Shown here: positions 8,842-17,164 of the stretch, one piece after another
Layout: each line of letters starts with the position of its first letter
Position numbering within the stretch: the first letter of the stretch is position 1
Assembly (NCBI GenBank): GCA_934365195.1
Contig: CAKRNA010000001.1
Coordinates: 1 to 64,000 of the forward strand
Source: an uncultured Clostridia bacterium
Lineage (GTDB): Bacteria > Bacillota > Clostridia > Christensenellales > CAAEEZ01
DNA: 64,000 bases
Reading direction: 5' to 3'
Made by a program: the position numbers and the translations under genes
Notes under the pieces: model-generated
Told to the model about the DNA's origin: nothing
Databases searched by the model: none
Seen by the model: only the letters and a program-made list of their open reading frames with translations

Positions 8842-9194
8842 AAATCCCCCATTTATACTTTTAGTATATCATACTTTTAAATAATGCAAAATAAAAGACT
8901 GATCATTCATCGTTTTGTTTGTAAAAATAACATAACTATATAATTTCTTAAATTATTCATCAAATGCAGAGTTCCTATTTTACACTGCACACTTTCACTA
9001 TTTCAAAAGTCCTTTTTTTACACCAATGCTATATATGTAATTATAAATTATTGAATCAACATAAATGTAAATATCTTTATTGTAATTGATTTGACGTAAC
9101 GACACTTTTGTTTGTGAATCATCTTTTCCCACAAGAACTCATAAAAACAACTATATTATGGTTAATAACAAACAAAGAAATAATAAACCCTTTT
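8842..9194. other. Intergenic region, no gene seen
   Basis: About 350 bases of AT-rich sequence lie between the kinase gene start and the end of the membrane gene pair. I see no reading frame, RNA or convincing terminator here. Confidence 0.4.
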
Positions 9195-9848
9195 TTATTT
9201 CTTTTTCTCCTTAGTGGTTTTATTATATTCCACAACGGATGCCACAATTGAATACGCCACCATAATTCCCATTGCGATGACAAGAAGAATTGTTGAACTG
9301 AGAGCGCCGTCTATAACAAGCGCAACTATCAATCCAATAATAAGAATGGTGCTGAAGAGTTTATTCTTTTTGAAATAATGTACGCCAAGCGCACCAAAAA
9401 GTGCTGATAGAATTTGTCTAAAAGCAGGAGCGATCTTCAAATCCATTATATCGTCCATATAAGGGAGCAATCCAAACACGCAAATTGTAAGCACTATAAG
9501 GGTGACTATATTTGATACCGCCACAGCCACGGTCACCATACAATCCTTATTGTTTTGTGAACAACCATCATCAAGCGAACTGATGGCATTAAGGGCACAC
9601 GGCACTTTTATATTGGAAACGTTGCCCGTCAAAAAACTAAGATATGTGCCGTACATGCCAATGGTTGATATATAGGGGAATGCACTGAATATTGCCGCAG
9701 GATAAAACAAAATTGCAATTGGCAACATTGACTTGGCAAGTTTTCCGCCATCCGGCCACACATCAAGGGCGATACAAGTTACAAGTGGTACGCCAATTAT
9801 AAATATGAGTGAGAGTATATCCCAAATTAAAATGGATTTTTTGTTCAT
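9195..9848 (-). CDS. Integral membrane protein, partner of the DUF5058-like gene
   Basis: This 217-residue protein has about six hydrophobic helices and no soluble domain. It includes the segment WPDGGKLAKSMLPIAILFYP and a cysteine-containing loop (DDGCSQNNKDC, about residues 94-104). GGAGG lies 7 bases before the ATG at 9848, inside the end of the upstream gene, with which it overlaps or abuts (that stop is at 9850). The two were probably made and act together, perhaps as a small transporter. Ligand unknown. Confidence 0.65.
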   Translation of the reverse strand: MNKKSILIWDILSLIFIIGVPLVTCIALDVWPDGGKLAKSMLPIAILFYPAAIFSAFPYISTIGMYGTYLSFLTGNVSNIKVPCALNAISSLDDGCSQNNKDCMVTVAVAVSNIVTLIVLTICVFGLLPYMDDIMDLKIAPAFRQILSALFGALGVHYFKKNKLFSTILIIGLIVALVIDGALSSTILLVIAMGIMVAYSIVASVVEYNKTTKEKKK

Positions 9849-9849
9849 A

Positions 9850-10791
9850 TCAAGTCCTCCACTCAAAGTTTGCTACATTCTCAGGAATAACCAATGAAAG
9901 CAACATCACAATCACAAACGCAAGAAGCATTGATATGGGCATCGCCAAATTTTTAAGCCACACCTTTTTTTCGCCAAGTTTTGAAAATAGGATCATAAAT
10001 CCCCCCGACAAAAGCACTGTGAGTAAGGAGAAAAATCCCGCACCATCTCCTGCAACTTCCGGCGAACCCTCTGCTGCAATTTGCTTAACAAAGTACACGC
10101 CTATGATTCCGATATACATAAGATTGCCAAAGCGACTTACGCTCATAGAGAGTATTTTCAGCCACTTGGATTTTTTCTTTTTTGAGTGATTCTCCTCAAT
10201 CCCTGCCTCTTTAACAACATTTTCGCTTAGGTTTTCCGTGACGTTTATAACCGCAATATTTTCATCTAAAACAATGCTGTTTTCTTCGCTTTGATTAAGG
10301 ACAGCATCCGTTGTTTCAGCGGAATCAGCGTTTTGCATATCACAAACTGCCGCTTCAATCTCTTTTTTTGACTTTTTCTTCTTTAAACTCAAAAATGCAA
10401 TGAGTATGAGTCCCGCAATTCCCGATAAGGACATTCCCCAAAGCACTGTTACAAGCACTGTGGGAGAAAGGATTGTACTTGCAAGGTCAAGACCAAAGAC
10501 GTTGAGTATGGTCTCCGCCGCTAAAATGTTGTCTTGAACAGAGCCGGTAAATATGCTTCTTATGAACACCAACTCATTACCAAGCGATCTTGCCAACGGA
10601 ATTATTGTCAAGGCTACGGCAAAAGCGGGAAGAATGCTAAATATTGCACTTGACAAAATATTGCTCTTCATTTTTGTAGAGACAACTCCTTCCTTTTTGC
10701 TCTTGTAAACTGCGTACATCAAAAAGAATAGATTTTGTACAATCATAAAAACAAAGCAACATATTCCGATTATCAATAAAACTTGATTCAC
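9850..10791 (-). CDS. DUF5058-like membrane protein
   Basis: This 313-residue protein has five to six membrane helices, split by a polar insert of about 90 residues (roughly 145-230). The N-terminal pattern (helix, YAVYKSKKEGV, then NILSSAIFSILPAFAVALTI) resembles the DUF5058 family of putative transporters. The start is GTG with GGAGG 4 bases upstream; it overlaps the stop of a decayed upstream frame (ATGTGA). DUF5058 genes often sit with amidohydrolase genes; none is intact here. Assignment is from memory of family pattern and is moderate. Confidence 0.55.
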   Translation of the reverse strand: MNQVLLIIGICCFVFMIVQNLFFLMYAVYKSKKEGVVSTKMKSNILSSAIFSILPAFAVALTIIPLARSLGNELVFIRSIFTGSVQDNILAAETILNVFGLDLASTILSPTVLVTVLWGMSLSGIAGLILIAFLSLKKKKSKKEIEAAVCDMQNADSAETTDAVLNQSEENSIVLDENIAVINVTENLSENVVKEAGIEENHSKKKKSKWLKILSMSVSRFGNLMYIGIIGVYFVKQIAAEGSPEVAGDGAGFFSLLTVLLSGGFMILFSKLGEKKVWLKNLAMPISMLLAFVIVMLLSLVIPENVANFEWRT

Positions 10792-10947
10792 ATTGCCTCC
10801 TCGTCTACAAGATTGTTCTTGACAAACTCAATTAATTTATTTGAAAAGTCATATTCTGCTTCAAATATTCGCTTATAATTTCCTTCGCCAAATTAACAAG
10901 AGTTTTGTATTTATTGTTAAAAAAGTTATTTTTGGAATCAATACACA
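10788..10947 (-). pseudogene. Remnant of the 3' end of a gene
   Basis: The last 36 codons before the DUF5058-like gene (ending VDEEAM and a TGA that overlaps the next GTG start) read as a normal protein C-terminus. The open frame upstream of it, shifted by one base, also looks coding (NNKYKTLVNLAKEIISEY). No start exists; the unknown gene ending at 10951 cuts it off. I infer the truncated end of the former first gene of the operon. Confidence 0.35.
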
Positions 10948-10950
10948 AAA

Positions 10951-11583
10951 TTATGAATGATTATAAAAATACCATATTTCATAATTTATATCTTCGATTG
11001 GCGAGACGCCTTCGATAACATTTATAGAATTAATCGTTAATCTATCATAACTCGTTATAGATATAAGTATATTAAATTGATAATATGACGAATTGCCTTT
11101 TTGTTCTTGTTGTCTTTTAAATTCCATTATTTCATTATAAATTTGCTTAACGTCAGGATATTTATCGTGCAACGTTTTATTATTATACAAATCAACCATT
11201 AAAAGAATAGATTCTTCGCCATCTTCCGTTTTGTCATCGGTGCAATTAAATTCGGTGTCATAAATTTTTGTAGTCGAATTAATGAATTTATCGCTACTAA
11301 ACAAGCCAAATTGGAAATTACTAGTATCACGATATGGTATATCATATTTAACAGGAATTTGCACGGCATAATACTTTTCAGCAAAATATTGACATACCTC
11401 GTACACGTTATATTCTTGTTTTTTGCCTAAAATATTGATTATATCTTTCTCTACTTTTAAATAATTTTCTTCTTTATAAATACGATTATCCCAATCATCT
11501 TTGCTACAATAATTCTTTTTTTTGTTAAATGCACCATCAAACATTTTTTCAGTTAATTTGCTTTCTTTATCAAATATATCCAT
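10951..11583 (-). CDS. Unknown soluble protein
   Basis: I do not recognise this 210-residue protein. It has no signal peptide or membrane helix; it is rich in Asp, Asn, Tyr and Lys. A helix-rich first third (to about 75) is followed by beta-rich stretches (FQFGLFSSDKF, ESILLMVDLYN, QFNILISITSYDRLTINSI). An AGGG site lies 10 bases before the ATG. It ends at the remnant of another gene, so it may have been inserted there. Confidence 0.5.
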   Translation of the reverse strand: MDIFDKESKLTEKMFDGAFNKKKNYCSKDDWDNRIYKEENYLKVEKDIINILGKKQEYNVYEVCQYFAEKYYAVQIPVKYDIPYRDTSNFQFGLFSSDKFINSTTKIYDTEFNCTDDKTEDGEESILLMVDLYNNKTLHDKYPDVKQIYNEIMEFKRQQEQKGNSSYYQFNILISITSYDRLTINSINVIEGVSPIEDINYEIWYFYNHS

Positions 11584-11896
11584 AAAATCTCAACCCTTAT
11601 GCAAAATAGAAAGAATGTACACTTAAACCGTTTACCATAACTCTACTGTCATTAGGATTTGGATTCCCATTTGACAATAAAATATAGGTTGCATACATAT
11701 GTCTTATTTCTAATAAACCTGTTTTATTTTCGTAAACGCTAACGCTTGTTTATATAACATATATTTTTTATAATTTTACCATACGTTTTTCATTAAATCA
11801 AGACTAACGCTCCATCTTCAAAAAAATATGAATCATTTCAAATTTCAGTTTTCTTTCTGTTCTTTTTTACTTGTTTTTACTCTTCTCTCCTCACAC

Positions 11897-11928
11897 AAAA
11901 ACGCACCCTGTGTTTCTATGTGCGTTTT
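11897..11928 (-). terminator. Terminator of the methyltransferase gene
   Basis: Arms AAAACGCAC and GTGCGTTTT (loop 13 bases), with a T5 run on the minus strand, lie 65 bases downstream of the gene ending at 11994. The rest of 11584-11993 shows no gene. Confidence 0.65.
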
Positions 11929-11993
11929 GGTTTTATAAATTATTTACATTCTTTTAGGGTTTTATATGTTTCTCCTACAAAACACCCTACCGC

Positions 11994-12605
11994 TTATTTA
12001 TTCGCAACTATGCACAGCCAATGTTTTTTAGCATTTGCATAACTTTTAATATTGCAGAACCCCGTCTTTTCTAGCGCGGTATGTAACTGCTTTTCGTTGT
12101 AAATTATCATTCCGCCTATTTTTTTTGTCCATTTTTCGTCTGCGGGGTTTGTTCCGTCACTCTCGTTACAAATAAGAAACGTACCACCGCTTTTCATGAC
12201 ACGATTTACTTCGGCAAAGCATTTTTCGAGGTCTGTCCAAAAATATACCGTCTCAAAAGCAGAAACACAATCAAAAGTCTCATCATCAAACGGCATAGAC
12301 GATACGTCGCCATAAACAATATCACATTTGCCTTGCTTGATTGCGATAGCGTTTAGTTTTTCCGATTCTGCCACGCTAACCTTAGAATAGTCTATTCCCG
12401 TCACGTGTACGTTTGTACATTTTGCTAGCCAGTTGACAATATTTGCTCCACCTCCACAACCGATATCCAATACTTTGGCATTCGAATTTGCGTAAATTTT
12501 AGTAAAGCCCCACTTTGCCAACTTACTATGACCGCCGTTCATCATTTTCACCATTATTTTTCCGCCGAAACCTTGTGGCTTTCGTGTATTTTCAAAAAAG
12601 TTCAT
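11994..12605 (-). CDS. Class I SAM-dependent methyltransferase
   Basis: This 203-residue protein has the Rossmann SAM-binding motif VLDIGCGGGAN (about residues 45-55), an acidic residue at the end of strand 2 (GIDYS), DVSSMPF (about 101-107) and FDCVSAFETVYFW (motif IV/post-IV). It is of the small-molecule methyltransferase type (Methyltransf_11); the substrate is unknown. A perfect AGGAGG precedes the ATG. It lies 63 bases downstream of the ECF ATPase gene in the same direction with no clear terminator between, so it may be the last gene of that operon. Confidence 0.8.
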   Translation of the reverse strand: MNFFENTRKPQGFGGKIMVKMMNGGHSKLAKWGFTKIYANSNAKVLDIGCGGGANIVNWLAKCTNVHVTGIDYSKVSVAESEKLNAIAIKQGKCDIVYGDVSSMPFDDETFDCVSAFETVYFWTDLEKCFAEVNRVMKSGGTFLICNESDGTNPADEKWTKKIGGMIIYNEKQLHTALEKTGFCNIKSYANAKKHWLCIVANK

Positions 12606-12668
12606 ATTTACCTCCTATTATTTAATTATATAATGTTAATTTTTCTTTTTGGGAAAAGTTAGCGACCA

Positions 12669-14096
12669 CTAATTTTTATCATTACCACTCAAGAAAAAAT
12701 CGTCTATGAGTTCTTTTTTGCCGACTTTATGTACTTTTCCGTCTTTTATCCACACAGCATAGTCGCATAGCGCCGAGCCTACCCGTTTGTCGTGCGTTAC
12801 CGTAATCATCGTGTTGTTCGTTTCTTCGTGAATACTGTTGAGAACTTTTACCATTCTGCACAGTCCGTTGTAATCCTGTCCTACAGTTGGCTCGTCCAAA
12901 ATAAGTATTTCGGGAGCGGTTGCAACGACGGCGGCTATCGAAACTCGCCTTTTCTGACCTTCGGAAAGTGACTGCGGATGACGTGCATATAAGTGTTTTA
13001 CGCCGAATTTTTCGGCTATTTCATCGGCATACTCGTTCGATTTTGCACCGAATTTTATTTCTTTTTCAACCGTAGGCATAAATAGTTGATATTCCGGGTT
13101 TTGATAAATCACGCCCACTTTTTTATACCATTTTTTACTTTGTTTACTTTTATTTCCGAATTTGTCGTCTATATTCTGCCAAATAACGCCTCGATTTGGT
13201 TTTTCAAGACGAGAAATAAGCCTTAATAGCGTTGTTTTTCCACAACCGTTTTCGCCAAGCAAAACCGTTCGTGAGCCTTTTAATATGTCGAAACTCACTC
13301 CGTTTAATATATCTCGCTCTTTTACCGAAAACGCCACGTCCGATAAAGAAAATACGGGAAGAGTACCGCTAAACACGTTGCAAGCGTCCTCTATTTCGGT
13401 CGACTGCTCTATGAGGTATTTTCCTGCGTCCGTTATTTCTCTTACGCTCTTGTCTCCGACGTGGAATACCTTATCTACAAACGGAAGCACTACGTCAAGT
13501 CTATGCTCGATAACAACGATACAGTAGCCTGCATTTGCAAGCGATTTTAGTGTAGACATAAGCATTTGAGAACCCTCGTTATCTAGATTTGCAAGAGGCT
13601 CGTCGAGTATCACAATCTTCTGTCCCATTGCAAGTGTAGACGCCGTTATCAGTCTTTGCTTTTGTCCGCCGGAAAGCGTACGACAATTCCATTGCTTTTC
13701 AAGTTTCATAAGGTCGCAAACTATATCTATTTGTTTGCTTATTTTTTGTGGAGAAAAAGCCATATTTTCACATCCAAAGGCAATTTCATCTTCGACTTTT
13801 TTCTGTATTATTTGAGCGTCTGCATTCTGTAACACTACGCCTACGTTGCGACATACTTCCCCTAGTCGTTTTCCTTTTATATCTTCTCCGTTTATCAATA
13901 CTTCGCCCGAAAGTTTTCCGTCTGTAATATTTGGAATAATGCCGCTTATCACGTACATAAGCGTGCTTTTCCCTTCTCCTGAAAACCCTGAAATAAGGTT
14001 CACTTCGCCGTATTCGAGCGACATATTGACATTTTCAAAAATTATGTTTTTTTCATCATAAGAAAATTTTACGTTTATCAGTTCTATTGCTTTCAT
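12669..14096 (-). CDS. ECF transporter ATPase, two ABC domains in one chain
   Basis: This 475-residue protein carries two ABC ATPase domains in tandem, as in fused EcfA-type or CbiO-like subunits. The first has a Walker A GFSGEGKST (about residues 35-43), signature TLSGGQKQR and Walker B IVILDEP; the second has GENGCGKTT, signature SLSEGQKRR (one change from LSGGQ) and ILILDEP. It powers an energy-coupling factor importer with the EcfT and S subunits encoded just upstream. The ATG at 14096 overlaps the EcfT stop as ATGA; a GGTGG site precedes it. Both sites look catalytically complete. Confidence 0.88.
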   Translation of the reverse strand: MKAIELINVKFSYDEKNIIFENVNMSLEYGEVNLISGFSGEGKSTLMYVISGIIPNITDGKLSGEVLINGEDIKGKRLGEVCRNVGVVLQNADAQIIQKKVEDEIAFGCENMAFSPQKISKQIDIVCDLMKLEKQWNCRTLSGGQKQRLITASTLAMGQKIVILDEPLANLDNEGSQMLMSTLKSLANAGYCIVVIEHRLDVVLPFVDKVFHVGDKSVREITDAGKYLIEQSTEIEDACNVFSGTLPVFSLSDVAFSVKERDILNGVSFDILKGSRTVLLGENGCGKTTLLRLISRLEKPNRGVIWQNIDDKFGNKSKQSKKWYKKVGVIYQNPEYQLFMPTVEKEIKFGAKSNEYADEIAEKFGVKHLYARHPQSLSEGQKRRVSIAAVVATAPEILILDEPTVGQDYNGLCRMVKVLNSIHEETNNTMITVTHDKRVGSALCDYAVWIKDGKVHKVGKKELIDDFFLSGNDKN

Positions 14097-14770
14097 AACA
14101 CCACCGTACAAACCGCTCCTGCGATAAGTCCAAACAAAAATAATATATCGGACAGACAAACAACTTCTTTTTTATAGACCGTATACGGCGTTTTTTCAAG
14201 TGAAAATCCACGAGTTTCGACCGATAAAGAAAGGGTGTCCGAAATGTTTACAAGTCGCATCACGAACGGCACTAAAAACGCCCTATAAAATATCTTCGGA
14301 CTTAGTATGCTACCTGCCCCTCGTGTTTTCATCGCTTCCCTTACCCTTTTTATCTCCGCTCCGAGCACAGGCGGAAAAGACGTCGCAATCAAAATTCCCA
14401 GCGTAATACTTCGTGGCACTTTGAGTGTAGAAAGGTTTCTCGTCATATCCACAGGCTCTACGCTCATACCGAGCGCCGCAGCAAGAAAAACCGAACCAAA
14501 TCTATTTGTCATAGAGATTGCCGCATTTGGATTTTTCCCGTGCGCAAAATATGCAATACAAGCAAACAGCCCGCTTACTACGACGAACACAGGCAACACT
14601 CGTAGACAACCCTTTTTGCAACCAAACAATATAAGCCATACAAAGCACCCTGCCAAAAAATAGGAACATTTTACGTTTCTTGCCATACACAAACCGAACA
14701 CGATTAAAAACAAACTTGCCAAGAAAACGAATAATGGATATATCTTGTACCTAAAAGACAAAAATCTCAT
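14093..14770 (-). CDS. ECF transporter transmembrane subunit (EcfT/CbiQ family)
   Basis: This 225-residue membrane protein has about five helices and the two coupling-helix motifs of EcfT proteins: an ARG-like motif in AMKTRGAGS and the ETRG motif in VETRGFSLEKT. It links the S component to the ATPase. A GGAG site precedes the ATG. The ATG overlaps the S gene stop, and its own stop overlaps the ATPase start, so the three are translationally coupled. Confidence 0.85.
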   Translation of the reverse strand: MRFLSFRYKIYPLFVFLASLFLIVFGLCMARNVKCSYFLAGCFVWLILFGCKKGCLRVLPVFVVVSGLFACIAYFAHGKNPNAAISMTNRFGSVFLAAALGMSVEPVDMTRNLSTLKVPRSITLGILIATSFPPVLGAEIKRVREAMKTRGAGSILSPKIFYRAFLVPFVMRLVNISDTLSLSVETRGFSLEKTPYTVYKKEVVCLSDILFLFGLIAGAVCTVVL

Positions 14771-15471
14771 TTTTTCAATGCTCCTGCTTTTTTAAGTTCT
14801 CTTGCAATAAGCATTCCAACAACCGCACCCACAAAACAAAGCGCAAGGACTCCTATCGAGATACCTACCGCAATGCCAGCGTTTCCACCTCCGATAAACA
14901 TACGCATTGCCGCTTTTTCTCCTCCCGTTACGGTATAGAAAACGTTGTAATAAAGATATAGTAGCGGCAATGTCATAGGCATATAAAGAGTTCCTGCAAG
15001 CACGCACGCCCAGTCGTTTTTGTAACTACGGAAAATAAGCAGCGACAGCGTTTCGGCAATCAGACCGCACAACACAATCATAGCCATAGGCGGGAACATG
15101 AACACTAATATCATCGCAATAAAAATTGACTGCAACAATAAAGCCCCAGGCTTTCTTACTTTCATCATTCCGATGACGGGGAATATGGAAAATTGAAGTC
15201 CTATGCCAAGTTGCACGATTCCAAACAACGGAACGTTTACGAGTAGCGGCATAACGGAGCCGGTAATAAGCGTGCACGCCGTGATGATAGCAAGAAAAAC
15301 TATATCTTTTATTTTGTATTTCTTGAAGAATTTTCTATCGCTCTCTTCTTCGGTCGCAACATCTTTCTTTGGAGATATTTCTACCTTGTTTGCTTGATTT
15401 TCTTCTTCTGCGTTTTCAATAAGTGCAGAAGTTGCCTCTTCTACAATATCTTCTTTCTTTTGTTCATCCAT
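14767..15471 (-). CDS. ECF transporter substrate-binding (S) component, MptD-like
   Basis: This 234-residue protein has an acidic cytoplasmic N-terminus (about 50 residues) followed by six helices in the S-component pattern. It resembles the group annotated as MptD-family putative S components, whose ligand is not established. The neighbours are a CydDC-like ABC pair and metal-type regulators with DtxR-like operators. That makes an iron-related ligand such as a metallophore or haem plausible, but this is inference only. The gene overlaps the upstream ABC gene by 8 bases and the EcfT gene by 4. Confidence 0.7.
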   Translation of the reverse strand: MDEQKKEDIVEEATSALIENAEEENQANKVEISPKKDVATEEESDRKFFKKYKIKDIVFLAIITACTLITGSVMPLLVNVPLFGIVQLGIGLQFSIFPVIGMMKVRKPGALLLQSIFIAMILVFMFPPMAMIVLCGLIAETLSLLIFRSYKNDWACVLAGTLYMPMTLPLLYLYYNVFYTVTGGEKAAMRMFIGGGNAGIAVGISIGVLALCFVGAVVGMLIARELKKAGALKK

Positions 15472-17164
15472 TTTTTATTTCCTCCTTCATAACTCCGCCG
15501 TCAATTTTGTAAATCTTGTCGGCAATCGCCATGGTTGATTCTCTATGCGATACGAGAATAATACTTTTTTTGTTTTTTTGTTCTTTTAGCGCTTTCAATA
15601 CAATGCCTTCATTGATACTATCAACGTTGCTCGTCGGCTCGTCGAGTAAAATAAGCTCACTACCTCTCAAAAATGCACGGGCAAGTCCTATGCGTTGCTT
15701 TTCCCCTGCTGAAAGATTGTCCCCAAGAGTTCCCACTTGCGTCTTGTATCCATCAGGTAGCGTCATAATAAAGTCGTGCACCGACGCCATTTTGCAAGCG
15801 TTTTCGATTTCTTCCCTCGTGGCGTCCGATTTTGCTATACGCAGGTTGTCTTCTATCGTTTCTTCAAACAAATACGTACTTTGCGACACCATCGTCACGT
15901 TTTTAAGAAGCGAATCGGTGTTGATTTTATCAATATCTATATCGTTATAATTTATCTCGCCGTCGTTTCTCTCCCAAAATCTCAACAAAAGTTTTAAGAA
16001 AGTGGATTTACCGCAACCGCTTTCGCCCACTATACCGACAATTTCGCCCTTTTCGGTGTGCATTTTTATATCTTTAAGCACTTCTATATTCCCGTCGTAA
16101 CTAAACGAAAGATCTTTTACGTCGAGATTTTCATACTCGAATTCTTTGCCGTTTTTTACTTCTTCCACCGCCGGTTTTTCGGCAAGAAGATTAAGCACTC
16201 TGTCGCCGCTTGCGAAAGTCTGCGTTAGATTGCCGGGAAGTGATCCTACCGCAATTACCGGACCGAACGAAGAAAATACCGTTACCATACCTACAATCAT
16301 TTTCCCTACGGAAAGCATTTGGTTTTTGACTAGCAAAATTCCGACCGCAATGGTGATTAGAACGAATAAGGACACCACGAGTTCTATCGTAGCGCTTGCT
16401 TTGGTAATATCACGTTTCATCTTTTTGGTTTGGGCAAGCATCTTATCGGAGCGCTTATTTACTTCTTTTTCTCTCTCTTCTCCTGCATTATTCAGAACGA
16501 TGTCTTTAATTCCCTTGATACTGTCAAGAAAATATGCCGAAAAAGAAGCAAATTCCGTACGATATTTTACTCCGCTTTCTTTAAGTTTTCCCGAAGATAT
16601 AATCGGAATTATTATACCGATAGTCAGAAAACCTACTAGCGCTACGAAAGCAAGATACCAACTCGAAACAAATCCGACAAACAAAAATACAGCCGTAGAT
16701 ACAAATACTGCAATACAAATAGGCGAAATAGTATGCGCATAGAAAACTTCAAGGGTTTCTATATCGGAGGTTATCATTGCAATAATGCTCCCCTTTTGCT
16801 TGCTTTCAAGTTTTGCAGGACAAAGCGAACGTAGCGCTCCGAAAATCTTGTCCCTCAAAACCGCTAAAAGTTTGAATGCTATGTAGTGGTTGGAATATTG
16901 TTCAAAATATCTAAGTATTCCTCGAAGAACTCCGCACCCTATCGTAAGCGCTATTATCCAGCCATAAGAAAGCGCAACCGCTTCTCCAAGTGCTTTTGCT
17001 ACGCCCACCGCACCGAATATCGTCACGCCCATCGCACAGAAAAATCCCACGCTACCGTTGATAATCGCCAGCACCATTATATATGACAAACTGCCGAGTA
17101 GAAGGATAAGACTTGCCATAATCTTCACGCCGCTTCTTCTCATTACGTTTTTATTTGTGCTCAT
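15464..17164 (-). CDS. ABC transporter, fused permease and ATPase (CydC-like partner)
   Basis: This 566-residue half-transporter has six membrane helices (residues about 10-310) and one ABC ATPase domain with Walker A GESGCGKST, signature LSAGEKQR (unlike LSGGQ) and Walker B LILLDEPTS. It overlaps the upstream ABC gene as ATGA and very likely forms a heterodimer with it. The pair resembles CydDC, reported elsewhere to move haem or thiols. GGAGG lies upstream of the ATG in the end of the preceding gene. Direction of transport cannot be told from sequence. Confidence 0.8.
   Translation of the reverse strand: MSTNKNVMRRSGVKIMASLILLLGSLSYIMVLAIINGSVGFFCAMGVTIFGAVGVAKALGEAVALSYGWIIALTIGCGVLRGILRYFEQYSNHYIAFKLLAVLRDKIFGALRSLCPAKLESKQKGSIIAMITSDIETLEVFYAHTISPICIAVFVSTAVFLFVGFVSSWYLAFVALVGFLTIGIIIPIISSGKLKESGVKYRTEFASFSAYFLDSIKGIKDIVLNNAGEEREKEVNKRSDKMLAQTKKMKRDITKASATIELVVSLFVLITIAVGILLVKNQMLSVGKMIVGMVTVFSSFGPVIAVGSLPGNLTQTFASGDRVLNLLAEKPAVEEVKNGKEFEYENLDVKDLSFSYDGNIEVLKDIKMHTEKGEIVGIVGESGCGKSTFLKLLLRFWERNDGEINYNDIDIDKINTDSLLKNVTMVSQSTYLFEETIEDNLRIAKSDATREEIENACKMASVHDFIMTLPDGYKTQVGTLGDNLSAGEKQRIGLARAFLRGSELILLDEPTSNVDSINEGIVLKALKEQKNKKSIILVSHRESTMAIADKIYKIDGGVMKEEIKNG

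Noticed and set aside
12658..12673. A fifth possible operator, GTTAGCGACCACTAAT
   Set aside because: It has one mismatch in the outer arm, the spacer does not match the other four sites, and it overlaps the stop codon of the ECF ATPase gene.
16146..16742. Long plus-strand frame across the ABC transporter gene
   Set aside because: It is the antisense shadow of a conserved ABC permease/ATPase gene.
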